Below, one piece after another: positions 1 through 7,000 of a stretch of 64,000 nucleotides of DNA. This DNA comes from Arthrobacter sp. AFG20 (GTDB lineage: Bacteria > Actinomycetota > Actinomycetes > Actinomycetales > Micrococcaceae). The position numbers were made by a program, and so were the translations under genes. The stretch covers positions 37,817 through 101,816 of the forward strand of contig NZ_PJMC01000017.1 of the NCBI RefSeq assembly GCF_002892795.1, given 5' to 3'. The notes below the pieces were generated by a model. The model made no database searches. It saw only the letters and a list, made by a program, of their open reading frames with translations, and was not told where the DNA came from. Within the stretch, counting starts at the first letter, position 1, and every line of letters begins with the position of its first letter.

Positions 1-496
1 GCTCAGCACCCGCCCGGACGGGCTCAGCGCCGAGGAACTGAGCGTTCTTTTGTACCCGGGGGACGGGTCCACGATCACCCTGCGGGCCGAGATGGTGCGC
101 CTTCGGAAGGTCCTGCTGCAGCTAGACCCCTCCGCAGTGCCGGAATCGCGGCCCTACAGGCTGGCGCTGGATCTCCTGCCGGACAGCAGCCAGGTGCTCA
201 CCTGCCTGCAGCGCGGCGCCCACCGGATCGCCCTCGACATCTACCGCGGCGCCGTCCTGCCCCGCTCGGAGGCGCCCGGCGTCGTCGAGCTCCGGAACCG
301 CGTGTCCGCGCTGCTGCGGGAGGCCGTCCTGACGGACGGCAGCGCGGAGTCGCTGCTCAAGTACGCGGAACTGCCGGAGGCGGCGGACGACGTCGACGTC
401 CGCCGTGCCGCCCTGAAGCTCCTGCCGCCGCGCTCGCCCAAGTGGGCCGCCGTCGTCGCCGATCTGGAGCGGCTGGAAGCCGAACTGAGCGCCTAA
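1..496 (+). CDS. C-terminal part of a transcriptional regulator (probably GAF-type), 5' end outside window
   Basis: The frame is open from the left edge (first full codon at base 2) to TAA at 494-496, so about 164 C-terminal residues are seen. The segment starting GLSAEELSVLLYPGD, followed by an MVRLRKVL helix, looks like a winged-helix DNA-binding output domain. The rest is helical and Leu/Arg/Glu rich. In actinobacteria a GAF-domain regulator is often encoded directly upstream of acetaldehyde dehydrogenase, which is the position here, so an activator of the following genes is the natural inference. The N-terminal sensor part is not visible. Family assignment is moderate; that it is coding is firm. 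Confidence 0.7.
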   Translation, partial: LSTRPDGLSAEELSVLLYPGDGSTITLRAEMVRLRKVLLQLDPSAVPESRPYRLALDLLPDSSQVLTCLQRGAHRIALDIYRGAVLPRSEAPGVVELRNRVSALLREAVLTDGSAESLLKYAELPEAADDVDVRRAALKLLPPRSPKWAAVVADLERLEAELSA

Positions 497-542
497 GGGT
501 TGCCCCGCCGTCGTACTTCGCGGCGGTGACATGGCTCACAGG

Positions 543-578
543 GCTGCAACCTTGCTGCAACCTGCCCGCTCCTAGGCT
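543..578 (+). promoter_or_regulatory. Tandem direct repeat and weak promoter upstream of aldehyde dehydrogenase
   Basis: GCTGCAACCT occurs twice, at 543-552 and 554-563, an 11-bp (one helical turn) period. The repeat overlaps a possible -35 (TTGCTG, 552-557). TAGGCT at 573-578 could be the -10, although the 15-bp spacing is short. The arrangement suggests an activator site for the regulator encoded just upstream. Repeat seen; function inferred. Confidence 0.4.
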
Positions 579-637
579 CAATGCATCGGCGATCACATGA
601 CATATCGCCACCGTGTTGCACAGCAAAGGAGCTAGCA

Positions 638-2161
638 ATGACCGTTTACGCACAGCCCGGCACCGAAGGTTCGAAGGTCACGTTCCAGGACCGCTACGAG
701 AACTGGATCGGCGGCGAATGGGTTGCACCCGTGAAGGGCCAGTACTTCGAGAACATCACGCCCGTCACCGGCAAACCCTTCTGCGAGGTGGCCCGCGGCA
801 CCGCCGAGGACATCGAACTGGCACTCGACGCCGCGCATAAGGTGGCCCCTTCCTGGGGCAAGACCTCCGTTGCAGAGCGCGCGGCGATCCTGAACAAGAT
901 CGCCGACCGCATCGACGAGAACGTCGAACTGCTCGCCGTCGCCGAGACCTGGGACAACGGCAAGCCGATCCGCGAGACCCTCAACGCGGACATCCCGCTG
1001 GCCGCCGACCACTTCCGCTACTTCGCCGCCGCAGTCCGGGCCCAGGAAGGCCGGCTGTCGCAGCTCGACGACGACACCACGGCCTACCACTTCCACGAGC
1101 CGCTCGGCGTCGTCGGCCAGATCATCCCGTGGAACTTCCCCATCCTGATGGCCGTCTGGAAGCTGGCCCCGGCGCTCGCGGCGGGCAACGCCGTCGTCCT
1201 TAAGCCCGCGGAACAGACGCCGACGTCCATCTTGGTGCTGATGGAACTGATCGGCGACCTGCTGCCGGCCGGCGTGGTCAACGTGGTCAACGGCTTCGGC
1301 GTCGAGGCGGGGAAGCCGCTGGCCTCCAGCCCGCGGATCCGCAAGATCGCCTTTACGGGCGAGACAACTACCGGACGCCTGATCAGCCAGTATGCCTCCA
1401 ACAACCTGATCCCCGTGACGCTGGAACTCGGCGGCAAGAGCCCGAACATCTTCTTCAACGACGTCGCCGAGTCCAACGATGCGTTCTACGACAAGGCCCT
1501 GGAAGGCTTTGCATTGTTCGCCTTCAACCAGGGCGAAGTCTGCACGTGCCCGTCCCGCGCCCTGGTCCAGGAGGACATCTACGACTCCTTCATGGCCGAC
1601 GCCCTGGCACGGACCGAGAAGATCATCCAGGGCAACCCGCTGGACACCGAAACCCAGATCGGCGCGCAGGCCTCCAACGACCAGCTGGAGAAGATCCTCT
1701 CCTACATCGACATCGGGAAGCAGGAGGGTGCCAAGGCGCTCACCGGCGGCGCCCGCGCCGAACTGTCCGGGGACCTGGCTGGCGGCTACTACGTCCAGCC
1801 GACGATCTTCGAGGGCCACAACCGGATGCGAATCTTCCAGGAGGAGATCTTCGGCCCGGTGGTGTCCGTGACCCGCTTCAGCGACTACAACGACGCCATG
1901 GGCATCGCCAACGACACCCTCTACGGCCTGGGCGCCGGCGTCTGGTCCCGCAACGGCAACGTCGCGTACCGCGCGGGCCGCGAGATCCAGGCTGGCCGTG
2001 TCTGGGTCAACAACTACCACGCCTACCCGGCCGGCGCCGCGTTCGGCGGCTACAAGTCCTCCGGCATCGGACGCGAGAACCACGCCATGATGCTGGACCA
2101 CTACCAGCAGACCAAGAACCTCCTGGTCAGTTACAGCGAAAACAAGCTCGGCTTCTTCTAA
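638..2161 (+). CDS. NAD(P)-dependent aldehyde (acetaldehyde) dehydrogenase
   Basis: A 507-residue protein of the aldehyde dehydrogenase superfamily, close to acetaldehyde dehydrogenases of the ExaC/AldB type, oxidising aldehydes to acids in the cytoplasm. The catalytic nucleophile is Cys302 in FNQGEVCTCPSR, with a second Cys two residues later. The general base is Glu263 in LELGGKSPN. IPWNFP and the KPAEQTP segment form the cofactor-binding region. ATG at 638 is preferred over an upstream in-frame ATG at 581 because AAAGGAG lies seven bases before it. An alcohol dehydrogenase and a DUF779 gene follow, so the cluster probably handles ethanol or another short alcohol. Exact substrate is not fixed by sequence. 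Confidence 0.95.
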   Translation: MTVYAQPGTEGSKVTFQDRYENWIGGEWVAPVKGQYFENITPVTGKPFCEVARGTAEDIELALDAAHKVAPSWGKTSVAERAAILNKIADRIDENVELLAVAETWDNGKPIRETLNADIPLAADHFRYFAAAVRAQEGRLSQLDDDTTAYHFHEPLGVVGQIIPWNFPILMAVWKLAPALAAGNAVVLKPAEQTPTSILVLMELIGDLLPAGVVNVVNGFGVEAGKPLASSPRIRKIAFTGETTTGRLISQYASNNLIPVTLELGGKSPNIFFNDVAESNDAFYDKALEGFALFAFNQGEVCTCPSRALVQEDIYDSFMADALARTEKIIQGNPLDTETQIGAQASNDQLEKILSYIDIGKQEGAKALTGGARAELSGDLAGGYYVQPTIFEGHNRMRIFQEEIFGPVVSVTRFSDYNDAMGIANDTLYGLGAGVWSRNGNVAYRAGREIQAGRVWVNNYHAYPAGAAFGGYKSSGIGRENHAMMLDHYQQTKNLLVSYSENKLGFF

Positions 2162-2210
2162 GCCGCTTGTGCCGGCCGGCACCATCCCCATCACTGCCGG
2201 CCGGCCCTCC

Positions 2211-2247
2211 CGGGCGGGGACGGATCAGCTCCATCCGTCCCCGCCCG
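2211..2247 (+). terminator. 15-bp perfect hairpin between aldehyde and alcohol dehydrogenase genes
   Basis: Arms CGGGCGGGGACGGAT (2211-2225) and its exact complement (2233-2247) enclose a 7-base loop. A second palindrome, GTGCCGGCCGGCAC, lies just upstream near 2169. No T-run follows. In a 206-bp gap between co-oriented genes it could be a partial terminator or an mRNA-stabilising element that sets the ratio of the two enzymes. Confidence 0.55.
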
Positions 2248-2367
2248 CACCATGCTTCCCGCCCGCACCGCGGCGGAAGAACCACCCCCTGGCCACCCCT
2301 CAGGAAGGCAGCACCACCTGTCCCGCACCACCCGAAACATCGCTTCAACGACGCAAGGATTTCGCCA

Positions 2368-3390
2368 ATGACGACGACAATGCAAGCAGCCGTAGTATCC
2401 GAATTCGCCGAAGAGCTCCAGATCCTGGACATTCCCGTTCCCACCCCGGGCCGCGGACAGGCCCTGGTCAAGGTGATCACCAGCGGTGTCTGCCACACCG
2501 ACCTACATGCCGCTGAAGGGGATTGGCCGGTCAAGCCGTCGCCGCCCTTCGTGCCCGGACACGAAGGCGTGGGCGAGGTGGTGGCCCTCGGCGAGGGCGT
2601 CACAGACCTCGCCGTCGGTGATCTGGTGGGCAACGCCTGGCTCTGGTCCGCCTGCGGCGACTGCCAGTACTGCCGCACCGGCTGGGAAACGCTGTGTGAG
2701 ACCCAGCAGAACGCCGGCTACAGCGTGGACGGCTCCTTCGGCGAGTACATGCTGGTAAACAGCCGGTTCGCCGCCCGGATTCCCGCCGGTTCGGACCCCG
2801 TGGAGGTCGCCCCGGTGCTCTGCGCCGGCGTCACCGTGTACAAGGGACTGAAAATGACCGAGGCCAAGCCAGGGGAGTGGGTCACCATCTCCGGCATCGG
2901 CGGCCTGGGGCACATCGCCGTCCAGTACGCCGTGGCCATGGGCCTGCGCGTCGCCGCCGTCGACATCGCAGACGACAAACTCGCCCTTGCCAGGAAGCAC
3001 GGCGCCGAACTCACCGTCAATGCGCTCCACGAGGATCCCGCGGAAGTCATCCAGCAGAAAACCGGAGGCTGCCACGGAGTCCTGGTCACGGCAGTGCACC
3101 CGTCGGCCTTCGGGCAGGCCATCGGCATGGCACGCCGCGGTGGCACGATCGTGTTCAACGGCCTGCCGCCGGGTGACTTTCCGGCACCGATCTTCGAGAT
3201 CGTGCTCAAGGGCCTGACCGTCCGCGGCTCCATCGTGGGAACGAGGCAGGACCTGGAAGAAGCGCTGGACTTCTACGCTCAGGGCAAGATCCATCCCACC
3301 GTGTCCACTCGGGAACTCTCGGAAGTCAACGCTGTCTTCGACGAGATGAAGCACGCCAAGATCGACGGCCGTGTGGTGCTGAGGTACTGA
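2368..3390 (+). CDS. adhP: Zinc-dependent alcohol dehydrogenase, AdhP type
   Basis: A 340-residue medium-chain dehydrogenase that interconverts alcohols and aldehydes with NAD(H). The catalytic zinc ligands include Cys42 (GVCHTDLH) and His65 (GHEGVG). The structural zinc site is complete: Cys96, 99, 102 and 110 in CGDCQYCRTGWETLC. The Rossmann glycine motif is SGIGGLGH. Length matches AdhP/AdhA. The ATG at 2368 starts the canonical N terminus (MTTTMQAAVV); the open frame extends upstream without homology. The stop overlaps the next start (TGATG), so translation is coupled to the DUF779 gene. It supplies aldehyde for the dehydrogenase upstream. Confidence 0.93.
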   Translation: MTTTMQAAVVSEFAEELQILDIPVPTPGRGQALVKVITSGVCHTDLHAAEGDWPVKPSPPFVPGHEGVGEVVALGEGVTDLAVGDLVGNAWLWSACGDCQYCRTGWETLCETQQNAGYSVDGSFGEYMLVNSRFAARIPAGSDPVEVAPVLCAGVTVYKGLKMTEAKPGEWVTISGIGGLGHIAVQYAVAMGLRVAAVDIADDKLALARKHGAELTVNALHEDPAEVIQQKTGGCHGVLVTAVHPSAFGQAIGMARRGGTIVFNGLPPGDFPAPIFEIVLKGLTVRGSIVGTRQDLEEALDFYAQGKIHPTVSTRELSEVNAVFDEMKHAKIDGRVVLRY

Positions 3391-3848
3391 TGCCCCACAC
3401 CAGACTGGACGCCGCTGTGACGCTGCCCGGGGAGGACTTCTCCCGGGTGGCGCTCACCGCCGAGGCGGTGGGGCTGCTGCGGAAGCTCTGGGCGCAGCAC
3501 GGCCCGCTGATGTTCCACCAGTCGGGCGGCTGCTGCGACGGCTCGGCGCCCATGTGCTACCCGGCCGGGGAGTTCCTCACAGGGGATTCGGACGTGCTGC
3601 TGGGGCGGTTTGACCTCTCCGCGGACGACGGCGGCCGGTCCGGTTCCGCTGACCACGGCGGGTTCCGGGGCATTGACGACGGCGGGCAGCCGCTGGAGTT
3701 CTGGATGTCCCGGGAACAGTTCGGCTACTGGAGCCACACCCACCTGACGGTGGATGTGGTGCAGGGCCGGGGGAGCGGGTTTTCCGTCGAGGCGCCGGAA
3801 GGCAAACGCTTCCTGATCCGCTCCACCCTCATGGACTGGCCCGTGTAG
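3390..3848 (+). CDS. DUF779 domain protein
   Basis: A 152-residue cytoplasmic protein. The conserved core of the DUF779 family is visible: FHQSGGCCDGSAPMC near residues 42-56 with the Cys pair, and a C-terminal SHTHLTVDVVQGRGSGFSVE segment followed by GKRFLIRS. Genes of this family commonly sit beside acetaldehyde dehydrogenase genes, as here. The biochemical role is not established. The clustered cysteines and histidines suggest metal binding or redox chemistry (inference). Its ATG shares a base with the stop of the alcohol dehydrogenase gene. Confidence 0.85.
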   Translation: MPHTRLDAAVTLPGEDFSRVALTAEAVGLLRKLWAQHGPLMFHQSGGCCDGSAPMCYPAGEFLTGDSDVLLGRFDLSADDGGRSGSADHGGFRGIDDGGQPLEFWMSREQFGYWSHTHLTVDVVQGRGSGFSVEAPEGKRFLIRSTLMDWPV

Positions 3849-3880
3849 GCAGGCTTTGCCCAGCAAAACTCCAAAATGTT

Positions 3881-3922
3881 ACGCCCGGACGGGGGCCCAA
3901 ATAAGGGCCTTCGTCCGGGCGT
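3881..3922 (+). terminator. Hairpin downstream of the alcohol/aldehyde dehydrogenase cluster
   Basis: Perfect 11-bp arms ACGCCCGGACG (3881-3891) and CGTCCGGGCGT (3912-3922). The inner bases can also pair (GGCCC with GGGCC around AAATAA). It lies 32 bp after the DUF779 stop. The rest of the 207-bp gap up to the peroxidase gene shows no clear promoter. Confidence 0.6.
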
Positions 3923-4055
3923 TGCACATTTAAACCGCGATTGAGAACCCCCAATTTGGGTGGCTCAGCGGGCCGACCAGCCACACCCCCAAGGTTTTCA
4001 CGGGCCCGCCACCGCACGATGGCACCGTTACATTCCTCCTAGCGGCAGGTGTGCC

Positions 4056-7000
4056 ATGAACAACTCAGCCTCGATGTCAGAGGGGGGCCCGGATCAGAGT
4101 CGATCCGGGGCTCCCGTGGATCCACCAACCAACCGGCGTCAACGACGCAAGAAGCGGAGCAAACAGTCCATGTCCTTTCGGACGGTGGCGGCAGCAACCA
4201 CAATGATGATGCCGATCGCCATGGGGTTGCCAGTGGTGGCAGCCAACGCGGTGCAGGCACCGGTGGGGGAAGGATTCACCATCACCCCCTCAGATCTCTC
4301 CTACATTCTGAAGCAGATCAAGATCTCCGAGCGGCACGCAGCAACGTATTCGCCCGAACACCCGTGTGACACCCTGATCGGCACCGGGCCCGATCAGATC
4401 CCGAGCCCCTTGGTCTCCGCGGGGCTGCGGACCGTCGACGGGTCATGCAACAACCTGCAGCCGGGCCAGGAGAGGTTCGGCTCAGCAGACCAGCAATTCC
4501 CACGTCTGACCACACCGGTGTTTAAGAGCGCCGAGGATGCATCGGTCTTCGGCGGTCCAGCCGCATCGTCGTACGCTCAGAAGTCCGGGACCGTAGTGGA
4601 CTCCGAGCCCCGTGTGATCAGCAACCTCATCGTGGACCAGACCTCGACCAACCCCGCAGCCGTCGCCGCCGCCGGTAACCCGGTCAGGACACAGGGCAAC
4701 ACGGGCGTCGTTCCCTGCACGCAGGACCCCGATCCCCTGGCGACGCCGCCCGTTGCTGGTGTTCCGGCAGACTGCGTGCCGTCACACAGCACGCTGTTCA
4801 TTGAGAACGTGACCACCGACGTCGGCCTCTCCCCGCCCTACAACTCGATGTTCACGCTGTTTGGCCAGTTCTTCGACCATGGCGTGGACCAGACCGTCAA
4901 AAGCGGCGGAACCGTCTTCGTTCCGCTCAAGGCTGACGACCCGCTGCGAACCGTTGGTCCCGATGGCAAGCCCAGCACTGGCGACGAAGTCCCCGCCAGC
5001 CAGGCTTTTATGGTGCTGACCCGCGGCCAGAACCAGCCCGGCCCGGACGGCATCCTCGGTAACGATGACGACATCCAGGATGCGAACAACACGGACTCAC
5101 CGTGGGTCGACCAGAGCCAGACCTACACCTCGCACGCCTCCCACCAGGTGTTCCTGCGGGAGTACGTCGAGAACGCGGACGGCAAGCCGGTCTCGACGGG
5201 CAAGCTGCTCGGCGGGGAAACCGGCACCAAGGCGGCCAACGGCATGGCCACCTGGGCTACGACCAAGCTTCAGGCAAAGACCTTGCTAGGTCTCAGGCTC
5301 GAAGACAAGGACGTCCTGAACGTTCCGATGATCGCGGCGGACCCTTACGGCAAGTTCATCCCCGGCCCGGCGCGCGGCCTGCCGCAGTACGTGACGGCGA
5401 CGGGTCTGGTCGAGGGACAACTCGACGACCCGACGACCCCCGAAGACGAGACCGTACCGGTGCCGGCGAACGTCAAGTACTTTGACACCCCGTTCCTGAC
5501 GGACATCGCGCACAACGCTGACCCGTCCCCGCAGGACACGGACCACAACCCTGCGACTGCCAAGGTTACGCCGGATCCGGACAGTGACGAGACGGCTTCG
5601 GCCGATTTCGCCCACCAGCCTGCCGGCACCTACGACGATGAGATGCTGGACGCGCACTTTATCGCCGGTGATGGACGCGTCAACGAGAACATCGGCCTGA
5701 CGGCCATCCACCAGATCTTCCACTCAGAGCACGACCGGCTCGTCGACGACATTGAGAACGTTCTGACGACCGATACGTCCGCCAGCGGCGTCAAGGCCTT
5801 GGCAGAGTGGAAGCTGGCCGCCGGCGCCGACGGTTGGAACGGTGAGCGGCTTTTCCAAGCCGCACGGTTCATCACGGAGATGGAGTACCAGCACCTGGTC
5901 TTTGAGGAGTTCGCCCGCAAGGTTCAGCCGGCGATCAACCCGTTCGAGCCGTTTGCGTTTACCCAGACCGAACTCAACCCCGCGGTCAAGGCGGAATTCG
6001 CTCACGCAGTGTACCGCTTCGGCCACTCCATGCTGACCGAAACGATCTCGCGCAGGAACGAGGACGGTGCCGGCCCCAACGCAACATTCGGTGATTCTGA
6101 CGACACCAAGGGCAGCCAGAACGACATCTCGTTGCTCGACGGATTCCTCAACCCGCCGGAGTACACTGACGGCGGCCCTGCCGGGCCGCTGACCTCGGAA
6201 GAGGCCGCCGGAAGCATCATCATGGGAATGGCGGACCAGGCCGGCAACGAACTGGATGAGTTCGTGACCGACACGCTCCGCAACAACCTCCTGGGCTTGC
6301 CCCTGGACCTTCCCACGATCAACATGACACGGGCCCGCTCCGAAGGAATCCCGCGGCTGAACGTTCTTCGCCGTGAGATCTTCAACAAGACGAATGACGG
6401 CCAGTTGAAGCCCTACATCAGCTGGGTCGATTTCGGCGAGAACCTCAAGCACCCGGAGTCCCTGGTCAACTTCGTCGCAGCCTACGGCCAGCACCCGTCC
6501 ATCACGGGCGCCACGACCCTGGCAGGCAAGCGGGAGGCTGCGCGGCTGATCGTCAGCCCGGCAGCCGGCGATGTCCCTCCCGCTGACGCCGCCGCGTTCA
6601 TGAACAGCACGGGCACTACCTGGAGCAACGACGGCGTCAACTCCAAGACCGGCCTCGACAACGTCGACCTGTGGGTCGGCGGTCTCGCGGAGACGACGGT
6701 CGTGTTCGGCGGACTGCTGGGCAGCACGTTCAACTACGTCTTCGAGAACCAGCTGACCGACCTGCAGAACGGCGACCGCCTGTACTACCTGGCGCGCACG
6801 CCGGGCATGAACCTGAGGGCGCAGCTGGAAGGCAACTCCTTCGCCGAAATGATGATGCGCAACACCAACGTTCATAGCCTGAAGGCCGACGTGTTCGCCA
6901 CCTCGGACTGCAAGTTTGAACTGAAGAAGCTGGGAGGCACCCCTGCTGGCTTTGCGGCCGACGGCAACACCGTGGCGGATGACCCGGACTCAGAGTGCAG

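Noticed and set aside
505..519. CCGCCGTCGTACTTC shared with 18927-18941
   Set aside because: Only two 15-bp copies in different contexts; too short in GC-rich DNA to call a repeat family.
632..2194. Long open frame antisense to the aldehyde dehydrogenase gene
   Set aside because: High GC keeps stop codons rare in the shadow frame; the composition is Val/Asp/Gly-rich without family motifs, and the sense frame has full catalytic motifs.
1546..2367. Upstream extension of the alcohol dehydrogenase frame
   Set aside because: It runs through the aldehyde dehydrogenase gene in another frame; canonical AdhP begins at ATG 2368.
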